Assembly: GCF_035762905.1 (NCBI RefSeq)
Contig: NZ_DASUCC010000151.1
Location: 1-64,000, forward strand
DNA length: 64,000 nt
Direction of reading: 5' to 3'
Source of the DNA: DASYTH01 sp035762905
GTDB taxonomy: Bacteria > Actinomycetota > Actinomycetes > Mycobacteriales > Pseudonocardiaceae
The notes under the pieces are model-generated. The model did no database searches. It was not told the origin of the DNA and saw nothing but the letters and a program-made list of their open reading frames with translations. The stretch's first letter is position 1; every line of letters starts with the position of its first letter. Both the position numbers and the translations under genes were made by a program. Below, in pieces: positions 51,329 through 59,520 of the stretch.

Positions 51329-52429
51329 ATGAGGTTCTCGGTGGCGTGGCTGGTGATCGTCCTGGTGGCCGTGCTCGGTTGCGGCCCCGCCGAGGAGTTC
51401 CCGACGATGCCGGCGAGCCGGATCGATCTGCCGGCCGGCGCGGCGCCGGTGGTGCTGGCCGGACACGGCGCCGACGGGCTGCTGATCGGGGTGCGCCGGG
51501 ACCAGGTGCCCGGGCTGCTCCGGCGAGCCGGCGACGGTGCCGTGACCGAGATCCCGGTCGCGCCGGCGAGCCCGTACGGGAAGTTGGCCCTGTGGTACTC
51601 GATCGTCTCCGACGGTGACCGGATCGTGGCCATCGGTGGCGAGCGCGGCGGCGCGCACAGCAACGTGCGGTGGAGCGTGTGGAACGGCACGGCGGCGGGT
51701 CTCGCCGAGCAGCCTCAGGGGTTCAGCACGTTCGGCGGGTGGGGGGCCGGTGAGCTGGTGGACGCCGTGCAGACCCCGCACGGGCCCGCGCTGATCGGGT
51801 CGTGGGGCAGCGCGAGCGCCGGGCTGGACATCGCGGTCTGGACCAATGCGGACACCAGCTGGAACCGGCAGGACTCGGCCGGCACGGCGCTGCAGAGCAC
51901 GCTGGACGGGCTCAACTTCCCGATCTCGGCCACCGCGCTGGACCAGGGCGTCCTGATCGCCGGCTGGCGGCTGACCCCGGCCGGCCAACCGGCCGCGGTG
52001 TGGCGGTCCGGCTCCGGGGTGACCGGCTGGACCGTCGCGGAGTTGCCCGGCGCCGGCCGGGTCAACGCGGCGCTGGCCGTGCGGTGCTGGGAGTCCACCT
52101 GCGGCGTGGCCGGACGGGTGGACAACCGGCTGGCCGTGTGGCAGTTCTCGGGCGGTCAATGGACGCGGTTGCCCGATGTGCCGCCGGCTCCGGTCGGAGA
52201 CAACGACAAGGTTGTCGCGCCGGTGTGGCACGACGGCGCACTGACCCAGGTGTACACCGAGGGCGACCGGGTGTGGATCGCCCGGTGGGACGGGCAAACC
52301 TGGTCGACGCCCCGCGAGGTGTCCGGCCCAACCGGCCGGGTGACCGCGGCGGTCGTCGTCGGCGGCGCGCTGTACCTGCTCGCCGGTCCGGACGAGAACT
52401 CCCAGCTGTTCCGCCTCTTCGGGGATTAA
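51329..52429 (+). CDS. Secreted lipoprotein with beta-propeller-like repeats
   Basis: A 366-residue protein of unknown function. The signal peptide (MRFSVAWLVIVLVAVLGC) ends in a lipobox at Cys18. The mature part carries repeated strand-rich units with W-x-G or AVW motifs (DIAVWTNADTSWNRQDS, AAVWRSGSGVTGWTVAELPGA, AVWQFSGGQWTRLPD, ARWDGQTWSTPREVSGP), suggesting an extracellular beta-propeller. GGAGG is upstream and it begins 8 bp after the hydratase stop. Its partner is not evident. Confidence 0.78.
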   Translation: MRFSVAWLVIVLVAVLGCGPAEEFPTMPASRIDLPAGAAPVVLAGHGADGLLIGVRRDQVPGLLRRAGDGAVTEIPVAPASPYGKLALWYSIVSDGDRIVAIGGERGGAHSNVRWSVWNGTAAGLAEQPQGFSTFGGWGAGELVDAVQTPHGPALIGSWGSASAGLDIAVWTNADTSWNRQDSAGTALQSTLDGLNFPISATALDQGVLIAGWRLTPAGQPAAVWRSGSGVTGWTVAELPGAGRVNAALAVRCWESTCGVAGRVDNRLAVWQFSGGQWTRLPDVPPAPVGDNDKVVAPVWHDGALTQVYTEGDRVWIARWDGQTWSTPREVSGPTGRVTAAVVVGGALYLLAGPDENSQLFRLFGD

Positions 52430-52472
52430 CTGCTGTCGTTACGTCCCAGCGAAAGTGCGGGATCACCGGTCC

Positions 52473-53570
52473 TTATGTCACCGCGCTGTAGCGCCAGAAC
52501 GCACGCATCACCTCTGGTGGGGTCGGGCTGTCCAGCTCCACCTGGGTGAGCAGCACGGTGACCGTGCCGGTATCCGGAACGACGTGCAGGCTGGTACCGG
52601 TGCCGCCGGACCAGCCGTACCGGCCGGGGACATTCCACGGCTCGGTCGGCTCGACATCGACCGCGCCGCCGAACCCCCAACCCTGGCCGTCCAGGAACGC
52701 CGCGCTCGCGGCCCGCTGCGCGGCGGTGAGCTGGTCGGTCATCATCTGCCGAACCGACCGCTCGGACAGCAGGTGCTGCCCACCGGCCAGCAGCATCCGG
52801 CCGAACCGGTGGCAGTCCGCGGCGGTCGAGACCAGTCCACCGGCCCCCGCCGGGAAGCTCGGCGGCCGGCTCCACAGCCCGTCTGGTCCGTCGACCGCCG
52901 TCAGCCCGTCCGGGCCGTTGCGGTACTGCGTCGTGAACCGGTCCCGCTTTTCTTGCGGCACATGGAATGCGGTGTCCACCATGCCGAGCGGCTGGAATAT
53001 CCGCTCGGCCAGGAAGTCCGGCAGCGACTGTCCGGAGACCCGGGCGATCAGCACCCCCTGCAGGTCCGAACAGGTGTTGTACAGCCACGCCTCGCCCGGC
53101 TGGTGCAGCATCGGAATCCGGGACAGTTCGGCCATCCACTCGTCCACCGGCCCGACGATCTTCGGGTCGTAGATGTCCTGCACCCGCTCGAAAAGGGCCG
53201 CCACCGCGGGTAGCTCGAAATCGGTGAACCCGTACCCCGCGCGGAAATCGAGCAGATCCCGCACCGTGATCGCCCGTCGGGCCGGCACGGTGTCGTCAAG
53301 GGGCGACTCCGGGGTCCGGACCACCCGGGGTTCGGCCAACTCCGGCAGCCATGGGTCGACCGGGTCGGCCAACCCGACCAGGCCCGCCTCGACCAGCATC
53401 ATCACCGCGGCCGCGGTGATCGGCTTCGCGGCCGAGGCGAGCCGGAAGATGCTGTCCTGCTCGACCTCGCCGACCGCCGCCACCTCGACGTGGTCCCCCC
53501 GCCCGACCAGCCCCACCGCGCCGGGCACGGATCCGGCGTAGCTCTCCAGCAAACTCCGCAGCGTCGTCAT
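52473..53570 (-). CDS. Serine hydrolase (beta-lactamase/class C esterase family)
   Basis: A 365-residue penicillin-binding-like hydrolase. The nucleophile motif S-x-x-K is ASAAK in FRLASAAKPITAAA (about residue 46), the YxN-type segment is WLYNTCSDLQG, and GWSGGTGTSLHV marks the third motif. No signal peptide is evident, so a cytoplasmic esterase or lactonase is more likely than cell-wall enzymology. Its start overlaps the permease stop (53567-53570), so it is co-translated with an amino-acid permease, and it may hydrolyse an imported ester or lactam. Confidence 0.9.
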   Translation of the reverse strand: MTTLRSLLESYAGSVPGAVGLVGRGDHVEVAAVGEVEQDSIFRLASAAKPITAAAVMMLVEAGLVGLADPVDPWLPELAEPRVVRTPESPLDDTVPARRAITVRDLLDFRAGYGFTDFELPAVAALFERVQDIYDPKIVGPVDEWMAELSRIPMLHQPGEAWLYNTCSDLQGVLIARVSGQSLPDFLAERIFQPLGMVDTAFHVPQEKRDRFTTQYRNGPDGLTAVDGPDGLWSRPPSFPAGAGGLVSTAADCHRFGRMLLAGGQHLLSERSVRQMMTDQLTAAQRAASAAFLDGQGWGFGGAVDVEPTEPWNVPGRYGWSGGTGTSLHVVPDTGTVTVLLTQVELDSPTPPEVMRAFWRYSAVT

Positions 53571-55057
53571 TTCGTATCCATGGTGTCGCCGCGGAAATAG
53601 CTGGGCGAGACGAGTTGGTAGACGATCATCAGGACCACGCCGAGCAGGATCGAGCCGATGCCGTAGAGAAAGGCGCCACCGACGCCGAACAGCGTCGTGT
53701 CGCCGGAGCCGGGATCGAGCAGATCGAGGGCGGTCTTGACGAAAGCGGCGAAGAGGAGGAGCGCGCCGAGGAACGGCAGGATGACTTGCTGGAGGGCGGG
53801 TTTGGGACCGGCGCGCAGCGATTGGCGGAAGTGCCAGGCGGAGGCGACGCCGGTGAGTCCATAGTAGAACGCGATCAACAGGCCGATCGACAGGACCAGG
53901 TCGGCGAGGCTGCCTTCGGAGACGATGTAGAAACCGGCGAAGCAGGCGACGGACACCACGCCCATGGCCCAGGTGGACAGCGTCGGCGTCTGGTAGCGGG
54001 GATGGACGGTGCCGAAGGAACGGGGCAGTGCCTGGTATGCCGCCATGGCGAGGGTGGTGCGGGCGGTGGGCAGGATGGTGGTCTGGGTGGAGGCGGCGGC
54101 GGAGGTGAGGACCGCGAGGATCACCAGTTTGGCGCCCCAACTGCCCAGGACTTCGGGACCGAGCACGGCGAACACGTCGTCCTCGTTGGCGGGGTTGGCC
54201 AGGCCGATGCCCTCGGTGCCGACGCCGGCGAAGGCCTGGGTGGCGATGGTGATCATCAGGTAGGTCAGCAGGAGCAGCACGGTGGAGATCACGGCGGAGC
54301 GGCCCGGGTTCACCGACGGGTTCTGGGTTTCCTCGTTCACCGACACCGCCGAGTCCCAGCCCCAGTAGATGAACACGGCGAGCAGGAAACCGGCGGACAA
54401 CGCGCTGAACGACAGGGTGAACGGGTTGAACCAGCTCCAGGACAACGTGATCGCCTGTTCGCCGGCCGTTCCGGTGTAGACCTTGACCAGCGCCACCACC
54501 GAGAACACCGCCAGGATGATCAGCTCGGCGCCGAGCAGGACGTACTGCGTGCGCGCGGACATCTCGATGCCGCGCCAGGCGATCCAGGTCATCACCAGGA
54601 TCCATGCCGAGCCGGCGGCGATGAGGGCCAACTTGTTGTCCGCCAAGGACTCCAGGCCGAGCAGCTGGAACGAGTAGCTGGCCGCGATCTGGGCGAGGGA
54701 GGCCATCACGATCACGTCGGCGACCACGATCACCCAGCCGGTCAGCCAGCCGGTGCGCCGGCCGAGCACCCGGGCCACCCAGGTGAAGCTGGTCCCGCAG
54801 TCCGGCGTCTCGCTGTTGAGCGACTTGTAGGCGTAGGAGATGAACAGCATCGGCAGAAAGGCGAGCAACATGACGATCGGGGCCCGGTCGCCGACCTCCT
54901 GGGCGATGCCGCCGAGCGTGGCGGCCGCGCTGTACCCGGGCGCGGTCGAGGCCACCGCGATCACGATGCTGGACAACAAACCGATCGCGCCAAGCTTGAG
55001 CCCCTTGCGGGCAACGGAGGGCAGTTCGGGCGCATTCTCGGGTGCGGTGGCGGTCAC
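53567..55057 (-). CDS. APC-family amino acid/amine permease
   Basis: A 496-residue membrane protein of the amino-acid/polyamine/organocation family with about 12-13 helices. It has the first helix motif AIGLLSSIVIAVASTAPGYSAAAT, then SLNSETPDCGTSFTWVARVLG, and the helix 6 region FIYWGWDSAVSVNEET. It probably imports an amino acid or amine by proton symport. A GTG at 55057 is chosen because it gives VTATAPENA and a good spacing after a G-rich site. A 15-base inverted repeat GGGGGAT-C-ATCCCCC lies immediately upstream (55059-55073). It shares a transcript with the serine hydrolase. Confidence 0.9.
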   Translation of the reverse strand: MTATAPENAPELPSVARKGLKLGAIGLLSSIVIAVASTAPGYSAAATLGGIAQEVGDRAPIVMLLAFLPMLFISYAYKSLNSETPDCGTSFTWVARVLGRRTGWLTGWVIVVADVIVMASLAQIAASYSFQLLGLESLADNKLALIAAGSAWILVMTWIAWRGIEMSARTQYVLLGAELIILAVFSVVALVKVYTGTAGEQAITLSWSWFNPFTLSFSALSAGFLLAVFIYWGWDSAVSVNEETQNPSVNPGRSAVISTVLLLLTYLMITIATQAFAGVGTEGIGLANPANEDDVFAVLGPEVLGSWGAKLVILAVLTSAAASTQTTILPTARTTLAMAAYQALPRSFGTVHPRYQTPTLSTWAMGVVSVACFAGFYIVSEGSLADLVLSIGLLIAFYYGLTGVASAWHFRQSLRAGPKPALQQVILPFLGALLLFAAFVKTALDLLDPGSGDTTLFGVGGAFLYGIGSILLGVVLMIVYQLVSPSYFRGDTMDTK

Positions 55058-55126
55058 CGGGGGATCATCCCCCAACCCCCTAGCCCAGACAATGATCAAC
55101 GTTAGGGGATTTCAAAAAAGCCCCGA

Positions 55127-55153
55127 TTGACGGACAGAATTGGCTTTCTTAAT
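55127..55153 (+). promoter_or_regulatory. Promoter for a leaderless small ORF
   Basis: TTGACG (55127-55132) matches five of six -35 bases. CTTAAT (55148-55153) is a fair -10 at 15 bp. The ATG at 55162 is 8 bases beyond the -10, so transcription would start at the ATG itself. Confidence 0.4.
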
Positions 55154-55161
55154 GTCGCGGA

Positions 55162-55329
55162 ATGCGCAGGACGCCGACGGTGTACCGGACCTGGCCGCCC
55201 CGACCGACAACGGTCACCCGCCTGGTCGTGCTCGACCCGGATCATCGGGTCGAGCTGGTGAACTGGCCGGCGGCCCCACCGGATCTGGAGACGCTGCGCC
55301 GGATCCGGGACGGGATCCGCAACCTCTGA
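55162..55329 (+). CDS. Small protein, 55 residues, probably leaderless
   Basis: The frame reads MRRTPTVYRTWPPRPTTV, then RLVVLDPDHRVELVNWP and ends LETLRRIRDGIRNL. Codon third positions are mostly G or C, as in real genes here. It follows a plausible promoter at leaderless spacing. Its 3' part overlaps antisense with the C-terminal tail of the phosphatidyltransferase gene (55214-55329), which is low-complexity Pro/Arg. I do not recognise the protein and no function is proposed. Confidence 0.4.
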   Translation: MRRTPTVYRTWPPRPTTVTRLVVLDPDHRVELVNWPAAPPDLETLRRIRDGIRNL

Positions 55330-56005
55330 GCCGGTTCCGGTACAGCCAGCCGACGTCGCGGGCGAAGGACCAGGTGAGCGCGGCGAGTGCCAGGGCCGTC
55401 CCGGCCACCGCGAGCCGCATCGGGAGCAGGCCGGAGGCCACCGTGACCAGGACGACGCCCTGCGCGGCGGCCACCGCCTTGGCGGTCCGGCCGGCCGGTA
55501 CCGGGCGGCGCAGCCAGGGCAGCACCCGGCCGGCGGCGACGAACACGTAGCGCATCGCCCCGATCGCCAGCACCCAGGGACCCAGCCAGCCGGCCACCTC
55601 GATGCTGAGCAGCAGGATCAGCGCGGCGTCCACCTCGAGGTCGAACCGGGCACCGAGCCGGGAGTGCTCGCCTTCCCGCCGGGCGACCAGACCGTCCACC
55701 GCGTCCATCAGCAGGGCGGTCGCCGCGACCGGGACCAGCACCCGGGCCGGCGCATCGGCCGCGATCAGCGCCGCCACGCCACCCACCAGGACGGCCCTGA
55801 GCAACGTGATCCGGTTTGCCGGGCCGAACGACCGGGCACCCAACCTGTGCAAGGCCAGGCCAAGGACGGTGTAGGCGGTCAGCGCGTATCCGCTGCCGAC
55901 CAGCCAGCCCGCCGGGCCGAGGCGTACCACGGTCGCAAGGGCAGCCAGCAACATCAGCTGCGCTACCAGACCCGCAAGCGTCACACGCACCGGAAGCCCT
56001 GCCAC
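55214..56005 (-). CDS. CDP-alcohol phosphatidyltransferase family protein
   Basis: A 263-residue membrane enzyme that moves a phosphatidyl or similar group from CDP to an alcohol. The family signature D-G-x2-A-R-x8-G-x3-D-x3-D is perfect: MDAVDGLVARREGEHSRLG, then ARFDLEVD. Six hydrophobic helices surround it. The GTG at 56005 has GGAGG in front; a longer reading to 56092 would overlap the divergent dehydrogenase gene. The last roughly 30 residues are Pro/Arg-rich and overlap the small ORF on the other strand. The acceptor alcohol is unknown; neighbouring pterin, sugar-transfer and LPG-synthase-like genes suggest an unusual lipid. Confidence 0.9.
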   Translation of the reverse strand: MAGLPVRVTLAGLVAQLMLLAALATVVRLGPAGWLVGSGYALTAYTVLGLALHRLGARSFGPANRITLLRAVLVGGVAALIAADAPARVLVPVAATALLMDAVDGLVARREGEHSRLGARFDLEVDAALILLLSIEVAGWLGPWVLAIGAMRYVFVAAGRVLPWLRRPVPAGRTAKAVAAAQGVVLVTVASGLLPMRLAVAGTALALAALTWSFARDVGWLYRNRLRGCGSRPGSGAASPDPVGPPASSPARPDDPGRARPGG

Positions 56006-56064
56006 CGCGACCTCCGCCAGGCACGTATGGTGACCGGCAGCATAGCCCGAGGAGGACGGAGCCG

Positions 56065-57036
56065 ATGGAACGAGCGTTCTGGCTCCGTGCACCCGGTCAC
56101 GGCGAGGTCCGGCCGGTCGAGCTACCCACCCCGGGCGAGGGCGACGTGCTGGTTCGCACGCTCTACTCCGCGGTGAGCCGCGGCACCGAGTCGCTGGTGT
56201 TCCGCGGTGCCGTCCCGGCCAGCCAGCACCAGGCCATGCGCGCCCCGTTCCAGGACGGCGACTTCCCGGCTCCGGTCAAGTACGGCTATCTCAACGTCGG
56301 CGTCGTCGAGCAGGGCCCGGACCGGCTGCGCGGCCGGACGGTGTTCTGCCTCTACCCGCACCAGACCGCCTACGTGGTCCCGGCGACCGCGGTGACCGTC
56401 GTGCCGGACGAGGTGCCGGCCGCCCGGGCGGTGCTGGCCGGCACGGTGGAGACCGCGGTGAACGCCGTATGGGACGCGGCGCCCCGGCTCGGCGACCGGA
56501 TCACGGTGGTCGGCGCCGGGATGGTCGGCGCATGCGTGGCCAAGGTGCTCGCCGGGTTCCCGGCCGCCCGGGTGCAGCTGGTGGACGTCGACCCGAACCG
56601 GGCCAAGCTCGCCGCCGCGCTCGGACTGGACTTCGCCGCGCCGCGGGACGCCGATGCGGACCGTGACCTGGTCGTGCACACCAGCGCGAGCGAGGCCGGC
56701 CTGGCCCGGTCGCTGGAGCTGCTCGCCCCGGAGGGCGTGGTCGTTGAGCTGAGCTGGTACGGCGACCGGCGGGTGAGCGTCCCGCTCGGAGAGTGGTTTC
56801 ACTCACGTCGCCTGGTGCTTCGCGCAAGCCAGGTCGGTGTGGTATCGCCGGCCCAGCGCGGGCGCCGCGGCTACGCGGAACGCCTGGTCATCGCCATGGA
56901 GCTGCTCACGGATCCGGGGTTCGACGCGATATTGACCGACGAGTGCAGGTTCGACGAACTGCCCGCCGCACTACCCCGGTTAATCACGGGTGAACTGACT
57001 GGGCCTTGCCTCCGTGTTAGGTATGACGCCCGCTAG
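56065..57036 (+). CDS. MDR-family dehydrogenase lacking the catalytic zinc ligands
   Basis: A 323-residue medium-chain dehydrogenase/reductase. The Rossmann motif is ITVVGAGMVGACVAKVLAG (residues about 146-164), and LVDVDPNRAKLAAALGLD binds the nucleotide ribose. The N-terminal zinc-binding pattern of alcohol dehydrogenases (CGTDxH, GHE) is absent: the segment is SRGTESLVFRG, as in BchC-like and zinc-independent members. It heads the five-gene operon to 60257 and probably oxidises or reduces a pathway intermediate. The ATG at 56065 follows GGAGGA. Confidence 0.85.
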   Translation: MERAFWLRAPGHGEVRPVELPTPGEGDVLVRTLYSAVSRGTESLVFRGAVPASQHQAMRAPFQDGDFPAPVKYGYLNVGVVEQGPDRLRGRTVFCLYPHQTAYVVPATAVTVVPDEVPAARAVLAGTVETAVNAVWDAAPRLGDRITVVGAGMVGACVAKVLAGFPAARVQLVDVDPNRAKLAAALGLDFAAPRDADADRDLVVHTSASEAGLARSLELLAPEGVVVELSWYGDRRVSVPLGEWFHSRRLVLRASQVGVVSPAQRGRRGYAERLVIAMELLTDPGFDAILTDECRFDELPAALPRLITGELTGPCLRVRYDAR

Positions 57037-57056
57037 CTCATCGTCAAGGAGATCGC

Positions 57057-57455
57057 TTGTTCAGCCTTACCGTCCGTGATCACATGATGGTCGCGCACAG
57101 CTTCCGCGGCGAGGTCTTCGGCCCCGCGCAACGGCTGCACGGCGCGACGTTCATCGTGGACGCCACGTTCCACCGGCCCGAGCTCGACGACGACAACCTG
57201 GTCGTCGACATCGGACTGGCCACGCGTGCGCTCGGTGCGGTGCTCGGCGACCTCAACTATCGCAACCTCGACGACCTCCCCGAGTTCGCCGGAACGAACA
57301 CCTCGACCGAGTTTCTGGCCAAGGTGGTCGCCGACCGGCTGGCGGAGCAGGTGGCCGCGGGCGAACTCGGTGCGGGCGCCCGGGGACTGACCGAGATCAC
57401 GGTCACCCTGCGTGAGTCGCATGTGGCCTGGGCCAGCTACGGGAGGAAGCTATGA
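57057..57455 (+). CDS. PTPS/QueD-like pterin synthase homologue with an altered metal site
   Basis: A 132-residue homologue of 6-pyruvoyl-tetrahydropterin synthase and QueD. The first zinc His is kept (MMVAHSFRG), and the motif LHGATFIVDATF corresponds to HGHxF with the second His kept but the third replaced by Ala. The catalytic Cys normally before HGH is absent (FGPAQRLHGA). VVDIGLATRALGAVLGDLNYRNLDDLPEF and TSTEFLA match the family. It starts at TTG 57057 with AAGGAGA upstream, 20 bp after the dehydrogenase. With a FAPy-type cyclohydrolase in the operon it may act on a pyrimidine or pterin intermediate rather than dihydroneopterin triphosphate. Confidence 0.87.
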   Translation: MFSLTVRDHMMVAHSFRGEVFGPAQRLHGATFIVDATFHRPELDDDNLVVDIGLATRALGAVLGDLNYRNLDDLPEFAGTNTSTEFLAKVVADRLAEQVAAGELGAGARGLTEITVTLRESHVAWASYGRKL

Positions 57456-58540
57456 CCGCATCGGTGACGACGTTCGTGCTGCCCGGCGGCGTCGATGACG
57501 TGTCGCGGCCGAGCGGCGGCAACCTCTACGACCGCCGGATGAGCGAGATCCTGTCGAGCTGGGTCAACGAGGTCTCGGTGCCCGGATCCTGGCCGCTGCC
57601 GGACCGCGCCGCCCGGGCCGAGCTGGCCATGACCCTGGCCGCGCTGCCGGACGGGTCGGTCGTGCTGGTCGACGGCCTGGTGGCGTGCGGCGTGCCGGAG
57701 GTCATCGTGCCGGCCGCGAAGCGGCTGCGCCTCGCGGTGCTGCTGCACCTGCCGCTCGGCGACGAGACCGGCCTGCCCGCGACGCTGGCCACCGACCTCG
57801 ACGCCCGGGAGCGGGAGACCCTGCAGGCGGTGACCGCGGTGGTGGCCACCAGCCCGTGGGCGGCCCGCCGGTTGATCAGCCACCACGGCCTGGACCCGAA
57901 CCGGGTGCACGTGGCCCCGCCCGGGACCGACCCGGCGCCGCTCGCGCACGGCACCGACGGTTACTCGCGGCTGCTCTGCGTCGCCTCGGTCACCCCGCGC
58001 AAGGGGCAGGACGTGCTGGTCGAGGCACTGGCCGGAGTGGCCGACCTGCCCTGGTACTGCGAGTGCATCGGCGCGGTGAGCAGCCACCCCGGCTACGTCG
58101 AGCGGCTGCTCCGGCTGATCTCGCTGCGCGGGTTGTCCGGCCGGATCACGCTGGCCGGCCCGCTGCCGCCGACCGACCTCGCGCCCCGGTATTCGGCCGC
58201 CGACCTGGTGGTGCTGCCGTCCCGGGCGGAGACCTACGGCATGGCGGTGACCGAGGCGCTTGCCCGCGGGGTGCCGGTGCTGGCCAGTGCGGCCGGCGCC
58301 CTGCCGGACACGCTGGGCAAGGGCCCGGACGGCGGGGTGCCCGGAATCCTGGTGCCGCCCGGCGACGCGGCGGCGCTGTCCAACGCGCTGCGCCGGTTCC
58401 TCACCGAGGCCCGGCTGCGGGACCGGTTGCGGTCCTCGGCCCGGGACCGGCGCCGGCTGCTCGAGGACTGGGACATGGCCGCGCGCCGCCTGGCGGGCGT
58501 GCTGACCCGGCTGTGGCGGGAGCCGTCATGCGCGGTCTGA
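57452..58540 (+). CDS. GT4-family glycosyltransferase
   Basis: A 362-residue cytoplasmic glycosyltransferase of GT-B fold. The C-terminal nucleotide-sugar-binding half has LLCVASVTPRKGQDVLVEAL, LAGPLPPTDLAPRYSAADL and the E-x7-E motif in RAETYGMAVTEALARGVPVL. The N-terminal acceptor half is family-variable. The start overlaps the PTPS-like stop (ATGA at 57452-57455) and its stop overlaps the next gene by 13 bp. The acceptor is unknown; the operon context points to a pterin- or lipid-linked molecule. Confidence 0.9.
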   Translation: MTASVTTFVLPGGVDDVSRPSGGNLYDRRMSEILSSWVNEVSVPGSWPLPDRAARAELAMTLAALPDGSVVLVDGLVACGVPEVIVPAAKRLRLAVLLHLPLGDETGLPATLATDLDARERETLQAVTAVVATSPWAARRLISHHGLDPNRVHVAPPGTDPAPLAHGTDGYSRLLCVASVTPRKGQDVLVEALAGVADLPWYCECIGAVSSHPGYVERLLRLISLRGLSGRITLAGPLPPTDLAPRYSAADLVVLPSRAETYGMAVTEALARGVPVLASAAGALPDTLGKGPDGGVPGILVPPGDAAALSNALRRFLTEARLRDRLRSSARDRRRLLEDWDMAARRLAGVLTRLWREPSCAV

Positions 58541-59520
58541 CTCTCGAGACCCCGGCCGATCCGGATCTTCGCGTCGCGCCGCCCGAACCCGGCACCGGCC
58601 GGTCGCGCCTGCGGGCGGCGTGGCCGTGGCTGCGCCTGCTGATCGGGCTGGGCATCGTCGTGGCGCTGGTGTGGCAATTGGGTGCGCGCAGCTTCCTGGA
58701 GGGCCTGAGCCGGATCGACGCCCCCGAGGTGCTCGCCGCGCTGGGCATCGGCGCGGCCACCACGGTGCTGTGCGCCCTGCGCTGGTGCCTCGTGGCCCGC
58801 AGGCTCGGCCTGCGGCTGCCGCTCGGGCAGGCGGTCGGCGACTACTACCGGGCGCTGTTCCTCAACGCGGTGCTGCCGGCCGGCGTGCTCGGCGACGTAC
58901 ACCGCGCGGTCCGGCACGGCAAGCAGGAAGGCGACGTCGGCCGCGGCGTGCGAGCGGTGCTGCTCGAGCGGACCGCCGGCCAGGCGGTGATCATCGCCGC
59001 GGCGGTCGGGGTGCTGCTCACCCTCCCGGTGATCGCCCCGGTCCGGGACATCATCCTGGTCGCCCTCGGCGCGGTGGCGTTGCTGGCGATCGCGTTCCTC
59101 GCGGCCCGCGGCCGGGTGCGGCCGGACTCGCGCTGGGGCCGCGCGTTCGACGACGTCCGGGTCGGCCTGCTGGCCAGGAACGCGTGGCCGGGCGTGGTCG
59201 CGCTGTCCGCCGCCGCGCTGGCCGGGCATGTCGCGCTGTTCGTGATCGCCGCGCACGCCGCGGGGGTCACCGCGCCGGTCACCCAGATCGTGCCGCTGGT
59301 CGTGCTGTCGCTGCTGGCGATGGGACTGCCGGTCAACATCGGGGGTTTCGGGCCGCGAGAAGGGGTAACCGCACTCTTGTTCGGGGCCGCGGGGTTGGGC
59401 TCCGCGCAGGGGCTCACCGCCGCCATGATCTATGGGGTGCTCGGGCTGGTGGCGAGCCTGCCCGGCATCCTGATGCTCGCTCGCCGTACGGCGCCGCAGA
59501 AAGAAGGAGTCACATCATGA
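58528..59520 (+). CDS. LPG-synthase-type transmembrane protein (UPF0104)
   Basis: A 330-residue polytopic membrane protein with about eight helices, matching the membrane part of lysylphosphatidylglycerol synthases (flippase-like domain). Diagnostic segments: YYRALFLNAVLPAGVLGDVHRAVRHG and LPVNIGGFGPREGVTALLFG. The soluble aminoacyl-transfer domain is absent, so by itself it probably flips or holds a lipid or glycolipid product. It starts at ATG 58528 inside the glycosyltransferase gene, and its stop overlaps the cyclohydrolase start, so all five genes are translationally linked. Confidence 0.88.
   Translation: MRGLTLETPADPDLRVAPPEPGTGRSRLRAAWPWLRLLIGLGIVVALVWQLGARSFLEGLSRIDAPEVLAALGIGAATTVLCALRWCLVARRLGLRLPLGQAVGDYYRALFLNAVLPAGVLGDVHRAVRHGKQEGDVGRGVRAVLLERTAGQAVIIAAAVGVLLTLPVIAPVRDIILVALGAVALLAIAFLAARGRVRPDSRWGRAFDDVRVGLLARNAWPGVVALSAAALAGHVALFVIAAHAAGVTAPVTQIVPLVVLSLLAMGLPVNIGGFGPREGVTALLFGAAGLGSAQGLTAAMIYGVLGLVASLPGILMLARRTAPQKEGVTS

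Noticed and set aside
57685..59520. Extended start for the LPG-synthase-like protein within the glycosyltransferase gene
   Set aside because: The added region is the glycosyltransferase read in another frame; the ATG at 58528 starts the membrane protein.
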